This document shows positions 19,078 to 27,661 of a stretch of DNA of 64,000 nt, piece by piece (position 1 is the first letter of the stretch; the number at the start of each line of letters is the position of its first letter). The notes under the pieces were generated by a model. It had not been told where the DNA came from. It did not search any database and saw only the letters and a list, made by a program, of their open reading frames with translations. The translations under genes and the position numbers were made by a program. Source of the stretch: an uncultured Hyphomonadaceae bacterium (GTDB lineage Bacteria; Pseudomonadota; Alphaproteobacteria; Caulobacterales; Hyphomonadaceae); the NCBI GenBank assembly GCA_913057945.1, contig CAJXOF010000016.1, positions 1 to 64,000 on the forward strand, given 5' to 3'.

Positions 19078-19481
19078 CAATTCGACTTCGCCAGGAGTTC
19101 AGAGGCGATGTTGATGTATTTCCGGCCCGCCTCGGCGGCCACCTTGGCGGCGTCCCGCAGGGACATCTCCCCGCGCACTTCGGCCAGCTTGATCAGCATC
19201 GGCAGATTGACCCCGGACAGGACTTCGACATTGCCGGCATTCATGACCGACATGGCGAGGTTCGAGGGCGTGCCGCCGAACATGTCCGTCAGGATAATGA
19301 CGCCCTTGCCGACATCGCAGGATTTGGCGGTTTCGCGGATCTGGTCGCGGCGCGCTTCAATATCGTCCTCGACCTCGATGGAGATCGAGCGAAACCGATC
19401 CTGCTCGCCCACCACATGCTCCGTGGCGGCGACCAGTTCGCGGGCAAGCTTTCCGTGGCTGACAACCACAATTCCGATCAT
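19075..19481 (-). CDS. PTS EIIA component, mannose/fructose family
   Basis: The 134-residue cytoplasmic protein has MIGIVVVSHG, with phospho-accepting His9, and ILTDMFGGTPSNLAM, the signature of EIIA-Man domains. The coding frame ends with the TGA at 19077-19079. It accepts phosphate from HPr, encoded immediately downstream with an overlapping start. No EIIB, EIIC or EIID gene follows, so phosphate is probably passed to a regulatory target rather than to a sugar, as in the nitrogen/virulence-linked PTS of other alphaproteobacteria. Confidence 0.92.
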
Positions 19482-19580
19482 GTGCCGGTCCCAGTGCTCA
19501 AACGTAACGAATTTGTCATGCTGCCACTGCGAACAGGAGCGTCAACCCTGATTCAGCTGTTGGGTGAATGGGAAGCTGTC

Positions 19581-20414
19581 CTAGTTGCCTGAAAGCCCCA
19601 GCACATCGCTCATGTCGTAGAGGCCCGGATCCTGTCGCATGGCCCATGCTGCAGCGCCCAATGCGCCATGCGCGAACACGGCCCGGTCGATCGCCGTGTG
19701 GCTGAGCGAGAGGATCTCCATATCGGAGCCGAAGCTGACCTCATGTTCGCCAATTACCCCGCCAGAGCGGCGAACTGCGAAGCCGATGCTGCCGGCGCGG
19801 CGCTTGGAATCGGGGCCGTCATAGGGCCCGGCGCGCAATTCCGACAGCGGCTTGCCCCGGCCTGCGGCGGCGGCTTCACCGACCATCAGAGCGGTGCCCG
19901 AGGGCGCGTCCATCTTGCGGCGATGATGTGTTTCGAGGATTTCGATGTCCCAGTCCGGACCGAGCCGTTCGGCTGCCATGCGTGTGAGCGCCTGCAGCAA
20001 ATTGATGCCGACCGAAAAATTCCCGGCTTTCACGATGGCGAGCGATTGCGCGGCATGGGCAATCTCGGCGTCTTCATCCTCCGAGAACCCCGTCGTGCCG
20101 ATGATGGCGGCGCGGACGCTGGTATGTTTCAGCGAATCGAGCGCGGCGAGCGTGGCGGCGGGCCGGGTGAAATCGATCCAGACATCGGCCTTGCTGGCGG
20201 CGGCGACGGGATCGGTGGCGGGTTTCAGGTCCAGCAGGCGGCGACCTGCCAGTTCGCCAATGTCGTCGCCCAGATGCTCGGAGGAGGGGGCTTCGCTGCC
20301 GCCGGTCACGGTGAGGCCGGCGTCCAGCGCCGCGCCGACCAGCTGGCGGCCCATGCGGCCGGCGACTCCGGCAACGGCCACGCGGAGCGAATCGGAATGT
20401 GTAGGATCTGTCAT
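19581..20414 (-). CDS. dapB: 4-hydroxy-tetrahydrodipicolinate reductase
   Basis: DapB reduces hydroxy-tetrahydrodipicolinate with NAD(P)H in the lysine and diaminopimelate pathway, needed for peptidoglycan. The 277-residue protein has VAVAGVAGRMGRQL (nucleotide-binding), GTTGFSE, AGNFSVGINLL and ETHHRRKMDAPSGTAL with the catalytic His and Lys. The ATG at 20414 was chosen because the longer frame to 20513 adds a non-family leader. It is divergent from the lipid-kinase gene, with 86 bp for promoters. Confidence 0.97.
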   Translation of the reverse strand: MTDPTHSDSLRVAVAGVAGRMGRQLVGAALDAGLTVTGGSEAPSSEHLGDDIGELAGRRLLDLKPATDPVAAASKADVWIDFTRPAATLAALDSLKHTSVRAAIIGTTGFSEDEDAEIAHAAQSLAIVKAGNFSVGINLLQALTRMAAERLGPDWDIEILETHHRRKMDAPSGTALMVGEAAAAGRGKPLSELRAGPYDGPDSKRRAGSIGFAVRRSGGVIGEHEVSFGSDMEILSLSHTAIDRAVFAHGALGAAAWAMRQDPGLYDMSDVLGLSGN

Positions 20415-20500
20415 GCGCGCCGTTATAGCGGGGTTTTCGGGCAGGGCGAGAGGCGGCTGCGCGCGCGGAACAAATTTATGGTTCTGCGCGTTCCAAGCAC

Positions 20501-21376
20501 ATGACCCCAACAAACGTCCTGTCGCGGCTTGGCCGCGTTTCCTGTGTGATCAATCCGCTCTCAGGCAGCACCCCTGCGGATGCCCCGGATATGATTCGTG
20601 AAAAACTGTCCGGCCTGCCGGACAAGGCCAGCATCCATACAGCCGGCGAGGGCGACCTGCCTTTGCTGATGGAGACGGCGCTGGCCGAGGAGCCCGACAC
20701 GCTGATCGTCTGGGGCGGCGATGGCACGATTGCCTGCGCCCTGTCTCATGCCGGTTTGCTGGGCCCAGCCATCCTGCCGCTGCCGGGCGGGACCATGAAC
20801 ATGCTGCCGACGCGCGCCCTGGGCGGGGACCATAGCTGGGACACATTGATGGATCGCGCGCTGGAGGGCGGGCAGATTCGCCCGATGCCGTGCGGCGAGA
20901 TTGTGGACGGGCCGCGCTTCTTCGTGGCGGCAATGCTGGGCGACATGACGCGCTTCACCAATTCGCGCGAGGCGCTGCGCGAGGGCAAGATCCTCGAAGC
21001 GGCCGAAATCATGCACGATTCATCGGCCCTCGCACTGCACTCCAATATTTCCTGGACCGTGCCGGGAGGCCGCAAGCAGACCTCCACGGCGCTGACGGTG
21101 AACATCAATCCCGATACGCCCGGAAAGCTCGAAATTGCCAGTGTGGACCCGCAGGGCCTGCTGGATCTCGCCAAGATCGGTTTGGAGATGGTGATGGATG
21201 GCTGGCGGAATGCCGAAGACGTCCGGCTGATCCTGGCCGATGAAGTCGAGGCGCATCATCTCGAAAAAGGCCGCATCAATGTCACGCTGGACGGCGAACT
21301 GAAGGAGATGAAGACGCCCCTGCGATTCCGCCGGATCGATTCTGCCGTGAACATCTTCGTCCCAGACATGTCCTGA
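20501..21376 (+). CDS. Diacylglycerol kinase-like lipid kinase
   Basis: The 291-residue protein has the DAGK catalytic signature: VINPLSGS near residue 16, VWGGDGTIACALS near 70 and LPLPGGTMNMLPTRAL near 90. It probably phosphorylates a lipid such as diacylglycerol or a sphingoid base; the family also includes NAD-kinase-like relatives. A sphingosine-1-phosphate lyase-like gene lies 9 kb upstream, which makes a sphingoid substrate possible but unproven. Its TGA overlaps the ATG of the metallophosphoesterase gene (TGATG), so the pair is coupled. Confidence 0.87.
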   Translation: MTPTNVLSRLGRVSCVINPLSGSTPADAPDMIREKLSGLPDKASIHTAGEGDLPLLMETALAEEPDTLIVWGGDGTIACALSHAGLLGPAILPLPGGTMNMLPTRALGGDHSWDTLMDRALEGGQIRPMPCGEIVDGPRFFVAAMLGDMTRFTNSREALREGKILEAAEIMHDSSALALHSNISWTVPGGRKQTSTALTVNINPDTPGKLEIASVDPQGLLDLAKIGLEMVMDGWRNAEDVRLILADEVEAHHLEKGRINVTLDGELKEMKTPLRFRRIDSAVNIFVPDMS

Positions 21377-22164
21377 TGACAGTTATTGCACAGATTTCGG
21401 ACATACATTTCGGCGCCGAAGACGAGAACGCCATTGCCGCCGCTGAATCCTGTATCAAGGCCACGCAACCCGACATGCTGGTCGTCTGCGGCGACCTGAC
21501 CCAGCGCGGACGGACGCGAGAATTCGATGCCGCTGCCGAATGGCTGGACGGGTTCGACATGCCGAAACTGATCGTGCCGGGAAACCATGACACGCCCATG
21601 TTCAATGTCGCGGCGCGGGCGGCGGAGCCCTTCAAGCGGTTCAAACGCCGCTTCGGCGAGTATTTCGGTGTGGCGGAAACGGGCAATGCGATTGCGGTCG
21701 GCCTGAACACGGCGCGCGGCTGGCAGGCTCGGCGCAACTGGGCCGAAGGCTCGGTGAATCTGGAGGATCTGGATGATGTCCTCATTCGCGCGGCTGCCTC
21801 CGAGGCCGACGTGAAACTGATCGCCTGTCACCATCCCTTCCATTCGCTGCCGGGCGCGCCGCTGCGCACGCGGACCCGCCGGGGCCGTCGCGCCGCCGAC
21901 AAGGTGGCCGCAAGCCATGTGCAGATGGTGCTGACCGGCCATGTCCACACGCCGTCAGTCGGACTGCGCCAGCGCGCGAATGGCTGCTATCTCGCGGTCT
22001 CGTCCGGCACGCTGTCGGTGCGCCTGCGGTCCGAGCCGCCCTCGTTCAACCTCATCCGGCTGGAAGAGGGCGAATTGAGGATTGATCGCTGCGACATCCA
22101 CGGAGACGGCCCGACGCTCTCTCGTATGGGCGCGTTTGACGCCAATCTCGAACCCTGTTCCTGA
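21376..22164 (+). CDS. Calcineurin-like metallophosphoesterase
   Basis: All five metal-binding blocks are present in this 262-residue protein: ISDIHFG near residue 6, VVCGDLTQRG near 36, VPGNHD near 70, CHHPFH near 152 and LTGHVHTPS near 190. It hydrolyses a phosphomono- or diester (candidates include cyclic nucleotides, UDP-diacylglucosamine or phospholipid headgroups). Translational coupling to the lipid kinase suggests action on the same lipid-phosphate pool. It is cytoplasmic with no signal peptide. Confidence 0.9.
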   Translation: MTVIAQISDIHFGAEDENAIAAAESCIKATQPDMLVVCGDLTQRGRTREFDAAAEWLDGFDMPKLIVPGNHDTPMFNVAARAAEPFKRFKRRFGEYFGVAETGNAIAVGLNTARGWQARRNWAEGSVNLEDLDDVLIRAAASEADVKLIACHHPFHSLPGAPLRTRTRRGRRAADKVAASHVQMVLTGHVHTPSVGLRQRANGCYLAVSSGTLSVRLRSEPPSFNLIRLEEGELRIDRCDIHGDGPTLSRMGAFDANLEPCS

Positions 22165-22184
22165 TCCGCAATTGCGGGCACGGC

Positions 22185-23093
22185 CTAAGCTTGAAGGTGA
22201 TGCTGCGTGCCAGCTTCGAAGGCAGGCTGCAATTGCGCGCGGATACGGTCCACCAGCAGATGGACCTTTGGCTGCAAATGGCGGGCCTGAGGGTAGACCG
22301 CCCAGATCGGTTCCGGTTCGGGCCGGTATTCCCTGAACAATTCCACCAGGCGGCCATCTTCAAGATACGGCGCGACATAGAACAGCGGCAATTGGCCGAT
22401 GCCTTTTCCCGCGAGCAGTCCGTCCAGCACGGACGCGCCTGAATTGGATCGCCAATTTCCCCGTGGACGGAGTGTCTCGTGTTGCCCGCCCTGGCGAAAC
22501 CGCCACGTGCTGGAAGAGCCGATCAGGCAATTGTGCGCCTTCAGGTCATCAAGGCGTTCTGGCGTGCCATGAGACTCCAGATAGGCAGGGGAGGCGCAGA
22601 CCAGGAATTGCCGGCTGGCCACCCGCGAACTGATCAGGCGGGAATCTTCCAGCATGCCGGTGCGGATCGCGAGATCGATGCCCTCGGCGATCAGGTCGAC
22701 CAGCCGGTTGGACAGGTCGAGTGTGATTTCCACTTTCGGATAATCCTGGCTGAACTCGCGCACGATGGGCGAAATGTAGCGTTCTCCCAATGAAGTGGGA
22801 CAGGTGATCTTGATCTCGCCCTGGGGGTCGTTGTTTCCGCCCACGACGGCATAAAGCTCGTCGCGCGACTCGATAAGCTGCTGGCAATGGCCGAGCACCG
22901 TGCGGCCCGTATCTGTCAGCGAGACCTTGCGGGTCGTCCGGTAGAACAGGGGCGCGCCGATGGCGTTTTCCAGTCTGGTAACGGCGCGGCTCACATGCGA
23001 GGTTGAGACATTCAACATTTGAGCTGCCGGTTTGAAGCCCATGCACGTCGCCACCGCCACGAATTCCTCGATTCCGTCCCAATCCGTCTGCAT
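22185..23093 (-). CDS. LysR-family regulator, divergent from frmA
   Basis: The 302-residue protein has the LysR winged HTH (FKPAAQMLNVSTSHVSRAVTRLENAIGAPLFYRTTRKVSLT, split here by its two helices at residues 20-60) and the effector-binding domain with CPTSLGERYISPIV. It is divergent from frmA with 93 bp between starts. In that gap TGCAA-N7-TTGCA (23105-23121) fits a LysR T-N11-A box. It therefore probably activates formaldehyde-detoxification genes in response to formaldehyde or its glutathione adduct. The coinducer is not known from sequence. Confidence 0.93.
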   Translation of the reverse strand: MQTDWDGIEEFVAVATCMGFKPAAQMLNVSTSHVSRAVTRLENAIGAPLFYRTTRKVSLTDTGRTVLGHCQQLIESRDELYAVVGGNNDPQGEIKITCPTSLGERYISPIVREFSQDYPKVEITLDLSNRLVDLIAEGIDLAIRTGMLEDSRLISSRVASRQFLVCASPAYLESHGTPERLDDLKAHNCLIGSSSTWRFRQGGQHETLRPRGNWRSNSGASVLDGLLAGKGIGQLPLFYVAPYLEDGRLVELFREYRPEPEPIWAVYPQARHLQPKVHLLVDRIRAQLQPAFEAGTQHHLQA

Positions 23094-23104
23094 TATCCCG
23101 GTCC

Positions 23105-23129
23105 TGCAACAATGTATTGCAAATTACAT
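23105..23129. promoter_or_regulatory. Candidate LysR operator upstream of frmA
   Basis: TGCAA-caatgta-TTGCA (23105-23121) overlaps a second inverted repeat ATGTA-N8-TACAT (23112-23129). Nested dyads of this size between a LysR gene and its divergent target are typical of LysR binding sites. They lie 58-82 bp before the frmA start, where an activator would contact RNA polymerase. Confidence 0.55.
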
Positions 23130-23186
23130 ACTTTATCGCTCTGAGCGCAAGAGTAGTATGGCATTCAAACACTATGGAGCTCCCTC

Positions 23187-24293
23187 ATGAAGACTCGCGC
23201 CGCTGTCGCCTTTGAAGCCAAGAAACCGCTGGAAATCGTCGAACTGGACCTGGAAGGCCCCAAGGCCGGGGAAGTGCTGGTCGAGATCATGGCGACCGGT
23301 ATTTGCCATACCGATGCCTACACGCTGGACGGGCTGGATAGTGAGGGCATCTTCCCGAGCGTTCTGGGCCATGAGGGCGCGGGCATTGTGCGCGAAGTCG
23401 GCGCAGGCGTGACCAGCGTGCAGCCGGGCGATCATGTGATCCCGCTCTACACGCCGGAATGCCGCCAGTGCAAAAGCTGTCTCTCGGGCAAGACCAATCT
23501 CTGCACCGCCATTCGCGCGACGCAGGGCAAGGGCCTGATGCCGGACGGCACGAGCCGGTTCAGCTACAAGGGCAAGACGATCTATCATTATATGGGCTGT
23601 TCGACCTTCTCGAACTTCACGGTCCTGCCGGAAATCGCGGTTGCGAAAATCCGCACCGACGCGCCGTTCGACAAGGCCTGCTATGTCGGCTGCGGCGTGA
23701 CCACAGGTGTTGGCGCGGTGACCAATACGGCCAAGGTGCAGGTCGGCGATAATGTCGTCGTGTTCGGCCTTGGCGGCATTGGTCTCAACGTGCTGCAGGG
23801 CGCGAAGATGGCCGGCGCCGACAAGATCATCGGCGTCGACATCAACAACTCCAAGAAGGAATGGGGCGAGAAATTCGGGATGACGCATTTCGTCAATCCG
23901 AAGGAGACCCAGGATGTGGTCGCGCACCTCGTCGAGCTGACCGATGGCGGCGCGGACTATTCCTTCGATTGTACCGGCAACACGGATGTGATGCGCCAGG
24001 CGCTGGAATGCTGCCATCGCGGCTGGGGCACCTCGATCATCATCGGCGTTGCAGAGGCTGGCAAGGAAATCAGCACACGGCCGTTCCAGCTGGTCACGGG
24101 CCGCAACTGGCGCGGCACGGCCTTCGGCGGTGCGAAAGGGCGCACGGATGTGCCGAAGATCGTCGACTGGTACATGAACGGCAAGATCCAGATCGACCCG
24201 ATGATCACCCACGTCATGAAGCTCGACAAGATCAATGACGCCTTCGACCTGATGCATGCAGGCGAGAGCATCCGGAGCGTGGTGGTTTATTGA
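23187..24293 (+). CDS. frmA: S-(hydroxymethyl)glutathione dehydrogenase (class III alcohol dehydrogenase)
   Basis: This zinc enzyme oxidises S-hydroxymethylglutathione, formed from formaldehyde and GSH, to S-formylglutathione with NAD+; it also reduces S-nitrosoglutathione. At 368 residues it is full length. Catalytic zinc ligands are Cys40 (GICHTD), the His of GHEGAG near 62 and the Cys of CGVTTG near 170; the structural-zinc cluster is [30 protein letters not shown] is the NAD-binding loop. TGGAG at 23175-23179 supports the start. fghA, the next pathway step, is 3.4 kb downstream on the same strand. Confidence 0.98.
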   Translation: MKTRAAVAFEAKKPLEIVELDLEGPKAGEVLVEIMATGICHTDAYTLDGLDSEGIFPSVLGHEGAGIVREVGAGVTSVQPGDHVIPLYTPECRQCKSCLSGKTNLCTAIRATQGKGLMPDGTSRFSYKGKTIYHYMGCSTFSNFTVLPEIAVAKIRTDAPFDKACYVGCGVTTGVGAVTNTAKVQVGDNVVVFGLGGIGLNVLQGAKMAGADKIIGVDINNSKKEWGEKFGMTHFVNPKETQDVVAHLVELTDGGADYSFDCTGNTDVMRQALECCHRGWGTSIIIGVAEAGKEISTRPFQLVTGRNWRGTAFGGAKGRTDVPKIVDWYMNGKIQIDPMITHVMKLDKINDAFDLMHAGESIRSVVVY

Positions 24294-25021
24294 GCCGCAT
24301 GAGGACGTTGAAGGGCCGTTTGTACGATAGATGGCAGCGGACATTTGGTCGGCACGCAGTTCGTGACCCAAGACCTATTGCGGCGGAGTCTCCATATACA
24401 TTCTTTATTCCAAGTGAGGATCGGCTGGCAGCAATCGAGCCGGGCGATCACGTCAAAATAATTATCGCCAGCATCCCTGCTGGGCGAAGATATGACGCTG
24501 AACGCTTATGGCTGGAAGTTACCGACGCATCTGGCGATGACATGATCGGAAATCTGGACAATGATCCCTCAGACATTCCGCAGCTTCGTTCGGGGGACAG
24601 TATCCGGTTCAAACGCTGGCACGTGATTGACTACATCTGGCTGGATCAGGCGAAAGAAGAACGCTTTCCTGTTATTGCCAGCAAGCAGAAATGGGAACGA
24701 TGCCTCGTTGACCGTCAGGTTCTGGATGGAACTGCGCGCATCGGTTTCCTCTACAGGGAAGAACCCGATATGACGCGAGAGGGCGACAAGTATCCCGACA
24801 GCGGATGGCGGATACGGGCGGATGTCCACCAATTGTCGGATGAGGAGTACAGCAATCCCGCTTCCGACTATATCGCGATTGGAAAAGTCCTGAACAAGGA
24901 CGACAGCTGGCTGCACCTAATCGATGCACCCGTCGGGAGCGCTTACCTCCGTGACCCTGACACGGGTGAGTTCGAGAAAACCGAATTCACTGCAGGTGAT
25001 GGGGATGGAGACGTGTCTTGA
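24290..25021 (+). CDS. DUF2314-DUF2185 domain protein
   Basis: The 243-residue product has two segments: [20 protein letters not shown] to [11 protein letters not shown] matches DUF2314, and GFLYREEP to [19 protein letters not shown] matches DUF2185, a group related to Imm33-type immunity proteins. Function is unknown; the immunity link is by family only and no toxin gene is adjacent. Its TTG start at 24290 overlaps the frmA stop; the ATG at 24299 is an equally good alternative. Base composition is markedly less GC-rich than frmA and the following VOC gene, so it looks inserted into the formaldehyde operon. Confidence 0.8.
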   Translation: MSRMRTLKGRLYDRWQRTFGRHAVRDPRPIAAESPYTFFIPSEDRLAAIEPGDHVKIIIASIPAGRRYDAERLWLEVTDASGDDMIGNLDNDPSDIPQLRSGDSIRFKRWHVIDYIWLDQAKEERFPVIASKQKWERCLVDRQVLDGTARIGFLYREEPDMTREGDKYPDSGWRIRADVHQLSDEEYSNPASDYIAIGKVLNKDDSWLHLIDAPVGSAYLRDPDTGEFEKTEFTAGDGDGDVS

Positions 25022-25082
25022 AGACTGTTACAGCAAGCCTGAGCGACACGATTGTCACAAGGGATCCAAGGGAGAAATACAA

Positions 25083-25460
25083 ATGTTCAGTCACGTCATG
25101 GTCGGCACGAACGATCTGGAAAAATCAAAGAAATTCTACGACGCGCTCTTCAAGTCGCTGGGCGGCCGGGAGGCGATTGTCGATCCGAAAGGGCGGCTGA
25201 TCTATCTCCACAATGGCGGGACGTTCCTTGTCACGCCGCCGATTGATGGCGAGCCGGCCTGTCATGCCAATGGCGGCACGATCGGCTTTGCGGTCGACAG
25301 CACTGAACAGGCCGATGCCTGGCACAAGGCCGGACTCGAAGCAGGCGGCAAGGCCATCGAAGACCCTCCGGGCTGGCGCGAAGGGGGCGGCATGAAGCTC
25401 TATCTCGCCTATCTGCGCGATCCGGACGGCAACAAGATCTGCACCATGTTGCGCGGCTAA
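25083..25460 (+). CDS. Glyoxalase/VOC-superfamily protein
   Basis: The 125-residue protein starts MFSHVMVGTNDLEKSKKFYD and ends YLRDPDGNKICTMLRG, the paired beta-alpha-beta-beta-beta motifs of the VOC fold. A metal-ligand His (near residue 4) and Glu/Asp positions are visible. Proteins of this type are often encoded beside frmA and may handle glutathione adducts; activity is not established. The ATG at 25083 has AAGGGAG upstream. An intrinsic terminator follows at 25484. Confidence 0.9.
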   Translation: MFSHVMVGTNDLEKSKKFYDALFKSLGGREAIVDPKGRLIYLHNGGTFLVTPPIDGEPACHANGGTIGFAVDSTEQADAWHKAGLEAGGKAIEDPPGWREGGGMKLYLAYLRDPDGNKICTMLRG

Positions 25461-25483
25461 ATCCGCCAATCTGATCGACCTTC

Positions 25484-25515
25484 AAGGGCGGCGCGCTTAG
25501 CGTCGCCCTTTTTGT
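25484..25515 (+). terminator. Intrinsic terminator after the VOC gene
   Basis: AAGGGCG at 25484-25490 pairs with CGCCCTT at 25504-25510, extended by G-U/G-C pairs, and is followed by TTTTT. This ends the frmA-DUF-VOC transcription unit. Confidence 0.8.
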
Positions 25516-25584
25516 TGGTTTTACAGGCCGGAAATTCGCTGCGCGGGGTCGATTTCTGTCTCAAAGCGGGTAATGCTCGCGCCC

Positions 25585-25902
25585 ATGACCGAGTTTACCC
25601 ACTACACGCTGATCGCCGATGGGCACGTGTTCGAGCCGAACGCGGAATACGCCACCGAGATCGGCCCCTGCATCATGGGCATGAAGGTCTGGGCTGCCGA
25701 TGCGGACCAGGCCGCCGACATGATCGTCGTGATCGGCAAGCGGCTCGGCTTCAAGGCCGATGGCGAGTTGCAGGTCTTCGTGACCGAGGGCGAAGTGCCG
25801 GCGGAAGACCAGCCCTTCGGCTATGATGTTCAGTTCACGACCTATGCTGACATCGAAGACGAAGACATGATTGAAGACGACAGTCCGAAATGGATTCATT
25901 GA
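25585..25902 (+). CDS. Hypothetical protein, 105 residues
   Basis: The acidic product begins MTEFTHYTLIADGHVFEPNA and ends EDDSPKWIH. It has no signal peptide or membrane segment and no motif I recognise. Alternating strand/helix pattern (VWAADADQAADMIVVIG, ELQVFVTEGE, YDVQFTTY) suggests a small alpha/beta domain. I prefer the ATG at 25585 over the ATG at 25573. It overlaps nothing and is followed closely by the RidA lipoprotein gene. Confidence 0.7.
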   Translation: MTEFTHYTLIADGHVFEPNAEYATEIGPCIMGMKVWAADADQAADMIVVIGKRLGFKADGELQVFVTEGEVPAEDQPFGYDVQFTTYADIEDEDMIEDDSPKWIH

Positions 25903-25916
25903 GACAGGGGAAGATC

Positions 25917-26396
25917 ATGATCAGGACGTATGCTATTGCGGCGGGCGCCGTCGCCATATGCCTGACTGGCTGTGTTGCGATGGATGTGCAGGACGTCCAG
26001 GTGAACACGTCGCCTGAAGTGACCCATTATGCCGGGATCACGAAGGCGGGTACCGATCTGCCCTTTTCCAAGGCAGTCAGGGTTGGCGACATGATCTATC
26101 TGTCCGGCGAACTGGGCATTGATCCGGAAACAAATGAATTGGCGCCGGGCGGGGCTGGCCCGGAAACACGCATGATCTTCAAGAACATCACCCGCACGCT
26201 GGCTGAATTCGATGCGGATCTGTCGGACGTAGTGAAGTGTTCTGTCTTTCTCGGAGACATGGCTGCCTATGGCGAGATGAACGCCGCCTATGATGCGGCG
26301 CTGCCCGATCCGAAACCAGCGCGTTCGACGCTTGGCGCCAATGGGCTGGCCCTCGGCGCGGCGGTCGAGATCGAGTGCTTCGCCGTCGCGCCCTGA
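25917..26396 (+). CDS. RidA/YjgF-family lipoprotein
   Basis: The 159-residue product joins a lipoprotein signal (MIRTYAIAAGAVAICLTGC) to a RidA domain: FSKAVRVGDMIYLSGELGID, IFKNITRTLAEF and a C-terminal GAAVEIECFAV. Cytoplasmic RidA deaminates reactive enamines, but its key Arg is in the segment ARSTLGANGLALGAAVEIE and the export signal places this copy in the periplasm or membrane. The ATG at 25917 has AGGGGAAG upstream. Whether it is an active deaminase outside the cytoplasm is open. Confidence 0.88.
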   Translation: MIRTYAIAAGAVAICLTGCVAMDVQDVQVNTSPEVTHYAGITKAGTDLPFSKAVRVGDMIYLSGELGIDPETNELAPGGAGPETRMIFKNITRTLAEFDADLSDVVKCSVFLGDMAAYGEMNAAYDAALPDPKPARSTLGANGLALGAAVEIECFAVAP

Positions 26397-26402
26397 GCGC
26401 GG

Positions 26403-27494
26403 TCAGGCCAGCGCGAGGCGGTAATCTGACCGCACCAGACGGGCGGGCAGGCTGAAGTCCTTCAGTGCGCTGCCACGCACACGTTCCAGCAGATCATCGG
26501 CGCGGGTGAGCGCATCGCCCTCCAAAGCCTCGTAGGCATCCAGCGCCGCCTGTAGCCGCCAGAGCGGGAAGGTGCGCGCCGCCGCCGGGCCTTGCGTGTC
26601 CTCAATGTCGATCTCGATCTGGCCCACAGCGCGCGGCACATGTGTGCCGGGCGAGGCGGTCTCGGCCCAGTTTGCAAACAGTTGCGCGGTCTGGTGCAGG
26701 GCCGGGAATTGCTCGCGCATCTGGCGGGCGAGGATCGGCACCAGCGTGACCGGGATTTCGTCGCCTGCGAGCAGCTCGCCCTGCGGCGGCGAGCCCGCCT
26801 TCACGCGTTCGACCCATTCGGCGACTTTCGGCGCATAGCGCCTCATCAAATCGCCTGAGGCGGGGTCGCGATAGAGGTGGGCATAGAGCGGGCCGTACAG
26901 GGCGAAATCGGCCAGCGTGGCGCGGCCGCCCAGCGCATAGGGATGCACTTCCAGATGCGCGGAGAATTCGCGCAGGAAGGCCTCATAGCTTTGCTCGATG
27001 GCGGGGGCTGTGGTCGGCGAGACGCCGAGCGGGGGCAGGGCGCCCTTGAAGCGCTCGCCATTGCGCTTGCCGATGTCGTATTGCTCTGGTGCGGGGCGGT
27101 CCGGGGCCGAGATCGCGCCAAACTCCTGATAGGCCCAGTCCTCATTATAGTTCCAGCGATAGTGCATGGCCGGGATGACGAGCCATTCGTCGGCGTATAG
27201 CTGCAGCAGCTGGGCGACAAAGGCCTGCACAGGGCCTTCCGGGATGGCGGGCGGGGAGAGTCCTTCGGCGGCTTCAACATGGCTGATGATGTCGGTCGTG
27301 TCCTGCACGATCTCGCCTTCGGGGGTCTTCATCACCGGGATCACGGGCCAGCCGACATTCGGCAGGATGATGTCGCGATAGACCTGCTGGGTCGCGACCA
27401 CTTCGGTATAGTCGACGCCGCGCCAGTCGAGATAGGCGCGCGCCTTGCCGGTGTAATAGCTGACGTCCGCGCCGTACAAGGTGTAGCCGGGCAT
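26403..27494 (-). CDS. Long glutathione S-transferase family protein
   Basis: At 363 residues this is longer than ordinary GSTs (about 200-230). The N-terminal 80 residues have the thioredoxin-like domain (LYGADVSYYTGKARAYLDW, GWPVIPVMKTPEG, DTTDIISHVE). The middle has a GST C-terminal domain (GGRATLADFALYGPLYAHLY) and the last 110 residues form an extra helical region. GGAGGATCT before the ATG at 27494 fixes the start. It lies convergent to the RidA gene within the formaldehyde locus, so a role with glutathione adducts is plausible. Confidence 0.85.
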   Translation of the reverse strand: MPGYTLYGADVSYYTGKARAYLDWRGVDYTEVVATQQVYRDIILPNVGWPVIPVMKTPEGEIVQDTTDIISHVEAAEGLSPPAIPEGPVQAFVAQLLQLYADEWLVIPAMHYRWNYNEDWAYQEFGAISAPDRPAPEQYDIGKRNGERFKGALPPLGVSPTTAPAIEQSYEAFLREFSAHLEVHPYALGGRATLADFALYGPLYAHLYRDPASGDLMRRYAPKVAEWVERVKAGSPPQGELLAGDEIPVTLVPILARQMREQFPALHQTAQLFANWAETASPGTHVPRAVGQIEIDIEDTQGPAAARTFPLWRLQAALDAYEALEGDALTRADDLLERVRGSALKDFSLPARLVRSDYRLALA

Positions 27495-27661
27495 AGATCC
27501 TCCGAAGGGTTGGGTGAGCCGTTCAACGTATCTGGCGCAGCGGCAGGAGGCTGGCAAGCCTGACCTCGGGCGATGAGGCCCTTGGCAAGCCCTTGTCCTG
27601 CACGCCTAACCGGGCCACATCAGTCAGGTCTCTTTCATCCCAACCGACAGGACTTCAGCAC

